Below are positions 9,204 to 19,217 of a stretch of DNA of 64,000 nt, piece by piece. The stretch is from positions 1 through 64,000 of the forward strand of contig NZ_JAIMAV010000005.1 of NCBI RefSeq assembly GCF_023511815.1, written 5' to 3'. This DNA is from Alicyclobacillus sp. (lineage in GTDB: Bacteria > Bacillota > Bacilli > Alicyclobacillales > Alicyclobacillaceae). Every line of letters starts with the position of its first letter. The stretch's first letter is position 1. Made by a program: the position numbers and the translations under genes. The notes under the pieces were generated by a model that saw nothing but the letters and a program-made list of their open reading frames with translations, did not search any database and had not been told where the DNA came from.

Positions 9204-10727
9204 ATGCACGAAGTTGTGGCCATGCATCACCCGAAGGTGCAAGCTCTGCGGAACCTGCGGGCGCGCATGGAAGCGGCGGGCGACGCCGACATCGCCTCCC
9301 GGCTGGCCGATCTGGCGGACCGGTTGGAGGCGGGCGATTCGCGGCCGCACATCGCGTTCTGCGGTCTGTTCTCCGCGGGAAAGTCGAGTTTGATCAACGC
9401 GATCGCCAGGACCCAGGCCCGCCCGACGGGGGCGGTGCCGACGACCGCGGCGGTTGAGAGTTTGGAATACGAAGGTCCCGAAGGAACGCTGATCCTGATG
9501 GACACCCCGGGGATTGACTCCACGGACCCGGCGCACCAGGCGGAGATGGAGGCGGCCCTGCACCGCGCGGACGGCGTGGTGCTGGTCATGGACTACCAGC
9601 ACGTGGAGGCCGAGGAGAATCTGGAGCTGGCGCACAGCCTCCTGGCGCAGGGCAAGCGGCTCCTTCTGGTGGTGAACCAGGTCGACAAGCACGTCGATTG
9701 GGAGCTGGATTTCTCCGAGTACCAGCGGCGCGTCGAGGAGACGTTGGAGGCGTACGACATCCGCTGCGAGGGGCTGTATTACACCTCGACACGCGCGTCC
9801 GTGTACAGCCAGCTGGATGACCTGCGCCGCCACCTGGACGAGTGGGCGGCGGGCGCCGACGACGTGGCGGAGGCGGGCCTCTGGAAGAGCGTGCGGGAAC
9901 TGGTGCGCCAGCACACCGCATCCCAATTCCGGCCGGCGGTGGACGAGGCGTGGCGGCGCGTGGAAGCCGTGCTCGGTTCGGCGCCCAACGCCGACGAGAT
10001 CCCAAAGCTTCGCGAGATGCTGGCGCAGGAGTGGGCGCGTGCGGCGGACGAGCGGGATCGGAAGTTGAAGGAGGTCGCCGCCGAACGCGAGGCGGTGCGC
10101 CAGTCCTTCCTCCGCATGATTGATCTCGCGCAGATTGCCCCGTACGAGACGACGGAGCGGGGACGGCTGTACGTCGAGAGCCTCCGGCCCGACTTTCGGG
10201 TGGGCTGGTTGGGTTGGCGCGAGAAGACGCAGCGCGAACGGGCCGGCCGCAAGGCACGGTTCGTCGCCGATTTGGCGGAGCGCACCGACAAATACCTCCT
10301 GGTGCCGCTGCAGAACGCGCTGCGGGAGTGGGTGAGGACCACCCCGTGGGCGGACGCCGCATGGCTGGAGGACATTCCGGGCATTCGGCTGACGGTCGAC
10401 GAGGCGCTGGTGGACGCTCAGGTCCGCCCGGGCGCCATCGGCTCCGACACGTATCCCTACCAGTACGTCAAGGACGTGGTGGCAGCCATCAAGCGTCAGG
10501 CGTACGGGGGGCTGACGCAGGTGTTGGAGACGTGGTGGAAGGCGGCCGACGCGGCCGTCCGGGCGGCGTTGGCGCCGGTGGAGGCGCGCATGAACGACCT
10601 GCAGACGCGGTTTGACGCCATCGCCGAGTGGCAGGGGCTCGTCGCCGAACAGGAAGCGTACGCCGATCGGGTCTGGCGCGAGGTTCTGGAGGATGCGGAA
10701 GGAGGGGTGGCGGATGTCGCGGGTTGA
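9204..10727 (+). CDS. dynamin-family GTPase (first of tandem pair)
   Basis: G1 GLFSAGKSSLINAI, G3 DTPGIDS, G4 NQVDK. Confidence 0.85.
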   Translation: MHEVVAMHHPKVQALRNLRARMEAAGDADIASRLADLADRLEAGDSRPHIAFCGLFSAGKSSLINAIARTQARPTGAVPTTAAVESLEYEGPEGTLILMDTPGIDSTDPAHQAEMEAALHRADGVVLVMDYQHVEAEENLELAHSLLAQGKRLLLVVNQVDKHVDWELDFSEYQRRVEETLEAYDIRCEGLYYTSTRASVYSQLDDLRRHLDEWAAGADDVAEAGLWKSVRELVRQHTASQFRPAVDEAWRRVEAVLGSAPNADEIPKLREMLAQEWARAADERDRKLKEVAAEREAVRQSFLRMIDLAQIAPYETTERGRLYVESLRPDFRVGWLGWREKTQRERAGRKARFVADLAERTDKYLLVPLQNALREWVRTTPWADAAWLEDIPGIRLTVDEALVDAQVRPGAIGSDTYPYQYVKDVVAAIKRQAYGGLTQVLETWWKAADAAVRAALAPVEARMNDLQTRFDAIAEWQGLVAEQEAYADRVWREVLEDAEGGVADVAG

Positions 10728-12705
10728 GGAGCGGCTGAACGAGGCCGCATCGCGCCAGGCGCTCGTCTCGACGCTGGAGGAGGCGGCCCGGCACCTGTCC
10801 GCGACCGGCGCGCCCGCGGCGTGGCGGCGGGAGGTCGAGGAGCTGCGGGATCGCATCCGGGCTGCGACCAAGATGGTCGCCGTCTTCGGCGCTTTTTCCG
10901 CAGGCAAGTCGTCCCTGATCAACGCCCTGCTCGGCGAGCCGGTGCTGGTGGTCTCGCCCAACCCGACGACCGCCGCCGTCACCCAGGTGGCCGGGCGGTT
11001 GCCCGACGGGGCCCAGGCGCGGGTTCACTTCAAGACGGCCGCGCAGGTGTGGGAGGACGTCGAACAGGCCATGCGCTTTCTCAGCCGGCCGGCCGCGGAC
11101 CTGGAGGACGCCCTGCGCCAGGCGCGGGCGTGGAAACTGCTCGAATTCGCTCCCTCCGCTCGCCGGCACGCCGCGTTCGTCAAGGCGGTCGCCGCCGGGT
11201 ACGCCGAGGTCGCGGACCGGCTCGGGTCGGTGTTGCCGGCCTCGCGCGAGGAGGTCGGCCGGTACACGGCGCAGGAGCGGTACGCCTGCTTCGTCCAGCG
11301 GGTCGATCTCGCCGAACCGGCGCCCATCCTCGCGTCCGGCGCGGTGCTGGTCGACACGCCTGGGGTGGACTCCATCCACCGCCGGCACACGGATGTGGCG
11401 TTCGGGTACATGCAGGCGGCCGACGCCATCGTGTTCGTCCTGTATTACACGCACGCCTTTTCCCGGGCGGACCGGGAGTTTCTGCGCGAGCTCGGGCAGG
11501 TGCAGGACATCCTCGGCACCGACAAGCTGTTCGTCGTGATCAACGCCGTCGACTTGGCCAGCGATGACGAGGAGCGCGCCGCCGTTCGGGAGCGGGTGCT
11601 GGAGGAGCTGCGGCGGCTGGGTGTGAGGCGCCCGCGCGTGCACGAGGTGTCGAGCCAACTGGCGCTGGTGGCGCTGCAGTGGGCGCGGCACCCGGAGGAC
11701 CCGCGCTTTGCCGGGTTGCTTCGACAACGCCTCGGGCTCTCCGAGGGCGACGCCCTGCCGGATGCGGAGCAAATCCTCGCGCAATCGGGCATCCCGGCGC
11801 TTGCGTCGGATCTGACCGCCTTTGTCGACGGGCAGTCGCTCGCCATCGCCCGCGACGCGGTCGGCCGTCTGCTTCGCACGCGCGCGGCGGACGTGCGGCG
11901 CACCGTGGCCGCCCTTCGCGACGCCCGGTCGGCCGACGAGGCCACCCGCGCCCGCTGGCGCACGGAACAGCAAGCTCTGGCGCAGGCGTGGCGGCAGGCC
12001 GCGGCGGACGTGGCGGCGGGGGACGATCCGGTGGAGCGGGCGCTCAAGGCCGAGTGGGATGAGCTGGCGTATCACATCGGGGAGCGCGTGCGCCTGCGGT
12101 TCGCCGAACTGTTCCGAGAGGCGTTCCATCCCGGCCGGCTCCGGCCGGGCGCCGGCCGAGGCGCGCTCGAGGAGGCGGCCGCGGAGCTGGCGGACGCCAT
12201 CGCCCGCCAGCTGTCCTCGGAGGTGCGCACCTTCGCCCTGCGCGTGCAGCGGCAGACGGAGCGGGCCCTGGCGGAGCAGCGGGAGCGGATGGGCAGGCGG
12301 ATGGAGGAGGCGCACGCCGACTTGAGTCGGCTCCCGGAGCCGGATCCCGTCCCCGCCGCCGAGGCGGCGCGGGCGCAGATCTCGCCGCAGCGGGCGTCAG
12401 GGGCATTCCGGCACTTCTCCAATCCGAAACAGTTTTTCGAGGGCAACGGTGCCCAACTGATGCTCGAGGAACTGGAGGGCCTGTTCGTCCCGGATGCCAG
12501 GGCGGAGGCGGTTTCGCTCACGGAGGCGGTGGCCGCCAAGGTGACGGCGGCCTACCGGGAGATCGCGGCGGCCCTGTACACCGGCGGGGCGGCGGCGCTC
12601 GAGGACGGCGCCGGCGCAAAGCCGGATGCCGGGGCGGACGCCCAGTACGCCGCCTGGGAGGCGGCCGACACCTGGTTCGGGAATTGGTTGCGCGACGAGG
12701 CGTGA
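10714..12705 (+). CDS. dynamin-family GTPase (second of tandem pair)
   Basis: G1 GAFSAGKSSLINALLG, G3 DTPGVDS, G4 NAVD; ATG 10714 overlaps the end of the upstream gene. Confidence 0.85.
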   Translation: MSRVEERLNEAASRQALVSTLEEAARHLSATGAPAAWRREVEELRDRIRAATKMVAVFGAFSAGKSSLINALLGEPVLVVSPNPTTAAVTQVAGRLPDGAQARVHFKTAAQVWEDVEQAMRFLSRPAADLEDALRQARAWKLLEFAPSARRHAAFVKAVAAGYAEVADRLGSVLPASREEVGRYTAQERYACFVQRVDLAEPAPILASGAVLVDTPGVDSIHRRHTDVAFGYMQAADAIVFVLYYTHAFSRADREFLRELGQVQDILGTDKLFVVINAVDLASDDEERAAVRERVLEELRRLGVRRPRVHEVSSQLALVALQWARHPEDPRFAGLLRQRLGLSEGDALPDAEQILAQSGIPALASDLTAFVDGQSLAIARDAVGRLLRTRAADVRRTVAALRDARSADEATRARWRTEQQALAQAWRQAAADVAAGDDPVERALKAEWDELAYHIGERVRLRFAELFREAFHPGRLRPGAGRGALEEAAAELADAIARQLSSEVRTFALRVQRQTERALAEQRERMGRRMEEAHADLSRLPEPDPVPAAEAARAQISPQRASGAFRHFSNPKQFFEGNGAQLMLEELEGLFVPDARAEAVSLTEAVAAKVTAAYREIAAALYTGGAAALEDGAGAKPDAGADAQYAAWEAADTWFGNWLRDEA

Positions 12706-12730
12706 CCGGTTGAGACGAGAGAGGCGGGGG

Positions 12731-14866
12731 ATGCGGGTGAAACGAAAGGTGACGGCGGAGGACCTCTTTCGCATCGCGCTGGTCGGCGATGTGGCGATGC
12801 ACCCCGGGGGCGGGCAGGTGGCGGTGACCCTGACGCGCCTCAACCCGGAGGACAACGAGTATCACACCCACATCTGGATGGTGGCCACCACCAGCGGGGA
12901 GGCCGTCCCGTTCACCGCGGGGCCCGGGTCGCAGACCAAACCGGCCTGGTCGCCGGACGGGCGCCACCTGGCGTTTCTCGCGAAACGCGGGTCGGACGCC
13001 GCCCAGGTGCACGTGATGCCCGCGGGCGGCGGCGAGGGCGTGGCGGTGACCCACCAGGCGGAGGGGGTGGAGGCGTTTCGCTGGAGCCCGGACGGGCGGC
13101 GGATTGCCTTCGTGTGCCGGACGGCGGAATGGGCCAAGGACACGGTGAACCCCGGTGACGAACGGATCGACCCATCGCCCCGCGCGCGTTTCACCGCCGA
13201 CGTGAAGACCATCCGGCGCCTGCACTGGCGCCTCGACGGGGTGGGGGCGTTCGAGGACCGGCGCCTGCACCTGTTTGTGGTGGATCTCGCGGATCTGATT
13301 GCCCATCGCCGGCACGTGGTCTGGTCGTTCGATCCCGACGGGCAAAGCCCCGCCGTCACGGTTCGCCGTCTGACGGAAGGGCCGTTTGACATCCACGGGT
13401 TCGACTGGACGCCCGACGGCTCGGCGCTCGTGGTTGCGACCAACCGGGAGCCGGACGCGGACCGGACCGGGGCGGTGTATCTGCACCGCGTGCCCGTGCC
13501 GGCGAATCTCGCGGGCTTCGCCCAACCGCACCCGCCGGAGGCGGTGGAGCGACTGCCGGGATCGCCCGCCTTTGTCGACGGCCCGCGCTGCGCACCGGAC
13601 GGACGCCTGGTCGCCTTTTTCGGACACAACTTCGAGCACGGCATGTACACCCAGGCCGGCGTGTGGCTGTACGACCTGGCCGAGGGCCGCGCCCGCAAGG
13701 CGGTCGACGGGACGGACGGGGACTTTGGAAACGAGGCCCTGACGGATACGCGGGCGGGCGGATCGGAGGGGCTGGTGTGGGCGGATCACGGCCGCTCCCT
13801 GTACACCCTCCTCTCACGGCGCGGCACGGTGCAATTGGCGCGCATCGACCTGCGCAGTGGACGCGTGACGCCCGTCACCGAAGGGGAACACGTGATCTTC
13901 ACCTATGCTATCAACCAAAAAGGGTCTGCGGCGGCGGTCGTCCGAGGCACCCCGGTGGAGCCTGCGAACGTGTTCTGGGTGGATCTGCCAGGCGCGGAGG
14001 ACGAACGCCCGGCGCTCAGGCGCCTGACCCAGTGGAACCACGACTGGCTGGCGGAGGTGGATCTCGCTGTCCCGCAACGTTTCCGGTTCACGTCGGACGG
14101 GATGGAGCTCGACGGTTGGGTGATGCTCCCGAACACCCCGCCGCCGCCCGGCGGCCACCCGGCGGTGGTGCAGGTGCACGGCGGGCCGATGGCGATGTAC
14201 GCCGACGCCTTCTTTTTGGAGTTTCAACTGCTGGCGGCAAGCGGAATGGCGGTCGTGTACAGCAACCCCCGCGGCAGCCGCGGCTACGGGCAGGACTTCT
14301 GCGCCTGCATCCGCGGCCGGTGGGGAACGCTCGACTTCGCCGACGTGGAGGCGCTCGCCGAGGCGGCGACGGCCCGGTTTGCCCTCAACCCGGCGCGCCT
14401 CGCCATCGCCGGCGGCAGCTACGGCGGGTTCATGGCCGCGTGGGCGGTTGGGCATACAAACAGGTACAGGGCCGCCGTTGTGATGCGCGCGTGTGTGAAT
14501 GAGTACAGCATGTTCGGGACGTGCGATGTGGGGTACTTCGATCTCGACGACATCGGCTGCGCCCCGTGGGAGGACCCGGGCCCCTACCTCGCCATGTCGC
14601 CGGTGCACTTCGCCGGCAACATCTCGGCGGACGTGCTGATCCTGCACAGTGAAAACGACCTGAGATGCCCCATCGAGCAGGCGGAACAGCTGTACACCGC
14701 GCTGAAGGTCCGCGGGGTGCCGGTGGAGTTCGTGCGCTTTCCGGGGGAGAGCCACGGCCTGTCGCGCAGTGGAAAACCGTGGCACCGCGTGGTTCGCTTG
14801 GAGAAAATCCAGTCGTTTCTGATCCGCACCCTGGAGCTGGAGCCTTGGGACGCGAAACGACGGTGA
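12731..14866 (+). CDS. S9 family peptidase (acylaminoacyl-peptidase-like)
   Basis: N-terminal WSPDGR propeller repeats; GGSYGGFM nucleophile elbow; HSENDLRCPIEQAEQLYTALK; FPGESHGLSRSGKPWHR. Confidence 0.92.
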   Translation: MRVKRKVTAEDLFRIALVGDVAMHPGGGQVAVTLTRLNPEDNEYHTHIWMVATTSGEAVPFTAGPGSQTKPAWSPDGRHLAFLAKRGSDAAQVHVMPAGGGEGVAVTHQAEGVEAFRWSPDGRRIAFVCRTAEWAKDTVNPGDERIDPSPRARFTADVKTIRRLHWRLDGVGAFEDRRLHLFVVDLADLIAHRRHVVWSFDPDGQSPAVTVRRLTEGPFDIHGFDWTPDGSALVVATNREPDADRTGAVYLHRVPVPANLAGFAQPHPPEAVERLPGSPAFVDGPRCAPDGRLVAFFGHNFEHGMYTQAGVWLYDLAEGRARKAVDGTDGDFGNEALTDTRAGGSEGLVWADHGRSLYTLLSRRGTVQLARIDLRSGRVTPVTEGEHVIFTYAINQKGSAAAVVRGTPVEPANVFWVDLPGAEDERPALRRLTQWNHDWLAEVDLAVPQRFRFTSDGMELDGWVMLPNTPPPPGGHPAVVQVHGGPMAMYADAFFLEFQLLAASGMAVVYSNPRGSRGYGQDFCACIRGRWGTLDFADVEALAEAATARFALNPARLAIAGGSYGGFMAAWAVGHTNRYRAAVVMRACVNEYSMFGTCDVGYFDLDDIGCAPWEDPGPYLAMSPVHFAGNISADVLILHSENDLRCPIEQAEQLYTALKVRGVPVEFVRFPGESHGLSRSGKPWHRVVRLEKIQSFLIRTLELEPWDAKRR

Positions 14867-14878
14867 GGAGGGACGGGG

Positions 14879-16234
14879 ATGGCGAGGGGCTGGCGCCGAC
14901 ACGACGATGCCGACTGGAGTGAGGATTGGGGCCGGAGGGGGCGCGCGCCGCGCTGGCGCCGACACGTGGGTGCCGGCGCCGCCGTGTTCGTCATCGGCGC
15001 GGCGGCGGGCTGCGCCGGCACCGCCTGGTTGATGCAGGGAGGTGCGGGCCGGACGGCCGCGCAAACCGGTGCGCTTGGGCCGGCCGCGGCGGGGGTGGGC
15101 GGCAATCCCGGCGCGGGCACGACAGGGGACGGGGGTTCCGGAACCGGCAATCCGGCCGGCCTCCCGCCGCAGACGTCGACGCCATCGAATCCGGTGTGGC
15201 CGTCCACGCCGGGGTTTGCGCCCTCGCCGTCCGGCACCCTTCCCGGGGCCGCCGGGTGGGCCGGCGCGCCGGCCGGCGCGGATGTCACCGCCGTCTACCG
15301 GGCCGTCTCACCGGGCGTGGCGACCATCACCGCGGTGACGGCCGCGGGCAAGAGCGACAATCCGCAGGAGGACATCGGGACGGGGTTTCTCATCGACAAC
15401 CAGGGGGATCTGGCCACCAATGAGCACGTGGTCAGCGGCAAGAAGACGGTGGCCGTGAAGCTGGGCGGCAGGACCTACACCGGTCAGGTGCTGGGCACGG
15501 ACCCGATGGACGACCTGGCGGTCGTGCGGATCTCGCCTCCGCCGGACGTGCGTCCGCTCTCCCTGGGCAGCGCCGAGGGCCTTCAGCCCGGCCAGCCCGT
15601 GATCGCCATCGGGAACCCGTTCCAGCTGACCAACAGCGTGTCGGCGGGCATCATCAGCGGGTTGAACCGCTCCATGCCGACGGACAGCGGGCGTCTGATG
15701 AGCGGGCTGATCCAAATCGACGCCGCGCTCAACCCGGGCAACTCGGGCGGGCCTCTGCTGAACGCCAGCGGCCAGGTCATCGGGATCAACACCGCCATTG
15801 AGAGCCCGGTGGCGGGATTCGTCGGGATCGGCTTTGCGATTCCCATCGACCGGTTCGTCCACCTGCTCCCGAGCCTGCTGCAGGGGGCCGCGGTAGATCA
15901 CCCCTGGCTCGGCATTCGTGCGCTCGACATCGATCCGGCGGTGCAGCAGCAGTTCAAGCTGCCGGTCTCTCAGGGCGTGCTCGTGATCAGCACGGTGGCG
16001 GGCGGGCCGGCGGCGAAGGCCGGGCTGCACGCGGACAGCGGCGGCGCCGACAAGCCGGTCGGAGACGGGGACATCATCACCGCGATTGACGGAAAGCCGG
16101 TGGCGGATGTGGCGGAGCTGACCTCGGCCATCAACCAGGATCGGGTCGGCCAGACGGTGACGCTCAGCGTCCTGCGCCGGGGCAAGGCCATCTCGGTGCA
16201 GGTCACGCTCGGGCCTTGGCCGGACGGCCAGTGA
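14879..16234 (+). CDS. S1C/HtrA-type serine protease with PDZ domain
   Basis: TM segment, IGTGFLIDNQGDLATNEHVV, DDLAVVRI, INPGNSGGPLLNASGQVIGINTAI-type motif, C-terminal PDZ. Confidence 0.92.
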   Translation: MARGWRRHDDADWSEDWGRRGRAPRWRRHVGAGAAVFVIGAAAGCAGTAWLMQGGAGRTAAQTGALGPAAAGVGGNPGAGTTGDGGSGTGNPAGLPPQTSTPSNPVWPSTPGFAPSPSGTLPGAAGWAGAPAGADVTAVYRAVSPGVATITAVTAAGKSDNPQEDIGTGFLIDNQGDLATNEHVVSGKKTVAVKLGGRTYTGQVLGTDPMDDLAVVRISPPPDVRPLSLGSAEGLQPGQPVIAIGNPFQLTNSVSAGIISGLNRSMPTDSGRLMSGLIQIDAALNPGNSGGPLLNASGQVIGINTAIESPVAGFVGIGFAIPIDRFVHLLPSLLQGAAVDHPWLGIRALDIDPAVQQQFKLPVSQGVLVISTVAGGPAAKAGLHADSGGADKPVGDGDIITAIDGKPVADVAELTSAINQDRVGQTVTLSVLRRGKAISVQVTLGPWPDGQ

Positions 16235-16338
16235 CCGGGCCGGGAGATTGCTCGGGGCCGCTGGGACCGTGACCGAGGGGCGTTCGGGGTTTGGACGGTG
16301 ACCGGGCCGGCGGACTGCATGGGGCCGGCCCGTCGTCT

Positions 16339-19131
16339 TCAGCCTCGGCGCCGCCAGGTCCCCCACCAGGCGGCCCCTGCGGCCGCGCCGCCGATGGCGA
16401 GTCCGAGGCTGACGAACCAAAACGGCGGCCGGTAGGTCAACACCAACCGGTGGGTCCCGGCGGGCACCCGGATGGCGGTGAGGACATCGCCGTAACCGGA
16501 GCCCGCGGGCAGGACCTGTGCCCGTTGTCCGTCCACCGTCGCGCGCCAGCCGGGATCGTACGTCTGGGACAACACCATCCATCCGCCGGCATCCGAATGA
16601 ACCTGCCACACCTGCCGGTTGGGGCCCCACACCATCAACCTCACGGTCCCCGGGATGGGCGCCAGTCCCCCCAGATCCAGGGTCATCCATGCCGGACGAG
16701 CGGGGTCCGGGTTCTCCCACACTGTCTCCTTGCCATCCGCAAACACCTTTCGCCATGGTTTCGGCCCGATGGTCCGATCCACCTGAAGCGCGCCGCTTTG
16801 TTCCGCGTGTGGTCCGCCGACCCAATGCAGCAAATCCACGGTGAACGATCCACTCCACGCCTCGCTCCGGATGCTGATCCGGGTGGCGCGATCACGCGGC
16901 CAATCGGACGGCAGCGTGATGTAGTAATCCTGGGTCGGGTAGCTGTAGAGCCAGTGTGTCACCGACCGGTCCCCGGCGGCCAGGGTGATGGAGCACAGGG
17001 GCCGCCCGTCCGCGAGCGGGGCGGGTTCGGCAAGGTGCACGCGCAGGCCGATGGCGTCCGTCGGCACCGCGGGAACCCAGTGGCTGTAGGACGCGGTCGC
17101 CCCGGGGAGGCCGAACACCGGTTCATCGCCGGCGGGCGTGACGACGTAGCGGACGTCATACGCGTCGAGGATGGACTCGGGTTGGCTCTTGAGCACCTGA
17201 TCCGTCCAGGTCAGGGCGACGGACCGGTTGTACCAGTCCGGAACCAGCGAGTCGTATCCGTTCAGCGCCGGGACGGCGTGGGCCGCACCCTCGTCGAACG
17301 AGACGGAGGTCTCGCCGAAGCCGGCGGCGCGGACCAGCGGATTGTCCGCAGGCAGGTGCGCCGCAAGGAACCGGATGGCGCCACTGGGCGCTTCGTAGGA
17401 CGCCACGGGCACGAGGACGAACGGCGACAGAAGCGCCGCCTGGCCGACGCTGGTGGCCATGGCCGCGCCGCCGAGAAGGCCCGAGGCCAAGCGGGGGCTG
17501 CGGCCGCAGGCGAGGGCGGCGATGCCCGCCGCGGCGAACACCAGCATCGGGTGGGTGTACGCGGCCGCGGGTGCGTGCGCGAGCGGCCCCCGCCAGCGGG
17601 CGAGGGTCAGAAGGACGAGGAAGCCGAGGCACCAGGCGGCGGTGCAAAGGCGCACCCGCCGATCTCCGCTGGCGAGCCGATGGACGCCGATCCCGCTCAG
17701 GGCCGCAAGGCAAAACGCCGTGAGTCCCGTGTAGCGGGCCGGAAGGCGAAAGAGGTTGAACCCCGGGACGTGAACGAGCACCCAGTCGAGACACCCGTAC
17801 CCGCCGAGCGCCAGCCCGCCGCTCACCACGGCGATGACGGCGAGCCGCCCCACCTCCGGGCTGTGGCGAAACCGGGTGGTCATGGTGGCCAGCGCGATGG
17901 GCAGCGCGGCAATCCCCACGGCACATGTGAATTCCCAGAACAGGTCGCTGTGGTCGACCGGCATCAGGGTGGACCAGGAGATGGGCACGCCCGTGTCGCC
18001 CCCGCCGATGGCAAATGGGCTCAGCCACTGCAGCCAGGCGCTCGGGGCCATGGACCCCTCGAGCAGGAAGGCGGCCGAGGGGTGCTGGCGGTCCGAGTAG
18101 CGCATCAACCCGAGGGTCGGCAACCACTGCGGCGCGGACAGGAGCAGGCCGATGACCGCCGCGCCGGCGACCGCCGCCGGCCGCCGCCACACCTTGGGCC
18201 ACACGGGGCCCCATATGGGACGCCATTTCGGACGCCACATGCGACGGCGTGCTGGGCGCCGCACCTTGTCCCACACCTTGAGCCATACGGGATGCCGCTG
18301 CGGATGGCGCGGCGCATCGCCGGTGAGGGCGGGATTCGCGTCCGGATGCGCTCGGTCCGCGGGCGTGGGGGTTCGGCGGGATCGAGCGATTTCGACACCC
18401 CACAGCAGGAGATACAGGCCCAGATAGAGAAACGTGTAGAAGGTGACCTGCGGGTGTCCGGCGTACACCATCATGGCCAGTGCGGCGGCGAGAACCGCGG
18501 CGTGCCGGGGTCGACCGGCCCCGTGAAGCAGGCATCGCGCCGCCCACGCAATCCAGGGCAGCCAGGTCATGGCGTCGAACATCTGCGTGTGCACCTGGTG
18601 TCCGATGAAAAACCCGCTCGTGATGAACGCGACGGCGCCGCCGGCCGCACCGAACCGGCTGTTCACGAGGGACCACACGAACAGATACATCCCGGTGGCG
18701 CCCGCCAGTTCGTGCGCCAGATAGGACCATTTCATCGCGGCGGACGCGGGCCCGAGCAGGAAGAGCAGGTTCGGGAGGTACAGGGGACCGGATTGCCCGG
18801 CGGCGAGAAAGGGTTGTCCGCCGAAGCTGAACGGGTTCCACAGCGGCCACTGGTGATGCCGGAAGAACCACGACAAGAGGGCGCGCTGCGGGCCGTTCAG
18901 CCGGGAGAGGTCGTCATACCCCAGGGCGTCCGAGAAGGCCCACTGGGGATAGGCGACGAGCACCAGCGCAAAGATGCCCCCAAGCGCCAGGATGTGTGGC
19001 CACCGGCCCGACGCAGGGATGCAAGAGGGTTCGGCCGAAGTCGATGCATCGGCGGCGGGCGGTCGACGACGGAATTGAAGGAGATGCCAGATTGCCACTC
19101 GTTCCCCTCCGTGAACCCTCGCACAGTTCAT
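16339..19131 (-). CDS. YfhO family membrane protein
   Basis: 930 aa, many TM segments, NPFSFGGQPFLAAGQSGPLYLPNLLFLL and C-terminal beta domain (YDPGWRATVDGQRAQVLPA). Confidence 0.85.
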   Translation of the reverse strand: MNCARVHGGERVAIWHLLQFRRRPPAADASTSAEPSCIPASGRWPHILALGGIFALVLVAYPQWAFSDALGYDDLSRLNGPQRALLSWFFRHHQWPLWNPFSFGGQPFLAAGQSGPLYLPNLLFLLGPASAAMKWSYLAHELAGATGMYLFVWSLVNSRFGAAGGAVAFITSGFFIGHQVHTQMFDAMTWLPWIAWAARCLLHGAGRPRHAAVLAAALAMMVYAGHPQVTFYTFLYLGLYLLLWGVEIARSRRTPTPADRAHPDANPALTGDAPRHPQRHPVWLKVWDKVRRPARRRMWRPKWRPIWGPVWPKVWRRPAAVAGAAVIGLLLSAPQWLPTLGLMRYSDRQHPSAAFLLEGSMAPSAWLQWLSPFAIGGGDTGVPISWSTLMPVDHSDLFWEFTCAVGIAALPIALATMTTRFRHSPEVGRLAVIAVVSGGLALGGYGCLDWVLVHVPGFNLFRLPARYTGLTAFCLAALSGIGVHRLASGDRRVRLCTAAWCLGFLVLLTLARWRGPLAHAPAAAYTHPMLVFAAAGIAALACGRSPRLASGLLGGAAMATSVGQAALLSPFVLVPVASYEAPSGAIRFLAAHLPADNPLVRAAGFGETSVSFDEGAAHAVPALNGYDSLVPDWYNRSVALTWTDQVLKSQPESILDAYDVRYVVTPAGDEPVFGLPGATASYSHWVPAVPTDAIGLRVHLAEPAPLADGRPLCSITLAAGDRSVTHWLYSYPTQDYYITLPSDWPRDRATRISIRSEAWSGSFTVDLLHWVGGPHAEQSGALQVDRTIGPKPWRKVFADGKETVWENPDPARPAWMTLDLGGLAPIPGTVRLMVWGPNRQVWQVHSDAGGWMVLSQTYDPGWRATVDGQRAQVLPAGSGYGDVLTAIRVPAGTHRLVLTYRPPFWFVSLGLAIGGAAAGAAWWGTWRRRG
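18186..18317. repeat. degenerate 12-bp minisatellite (about 10-11 units) inside the yfhO-like CDS
   Basis: GCCACACCTTGG/GCCACACGGGGC/CCCATATGGGAC/GCCATTTCGGAC/GCCACATGCGAC/...; encodes a 4-residue periodic tract (WLKV WDKV RRPA RRRM WRPK WRPI WGPV WPKV). Confidence 0.7.
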
Positions 19132-19217
19132 CCAAGCCCTCTCCGGCAGACGGATTGGAAGTCAGGGACGGTTCGCCCGGCGAGGGGGTGCTGTCCTTGC
19201 AACCGAGGAGTGTCGCC

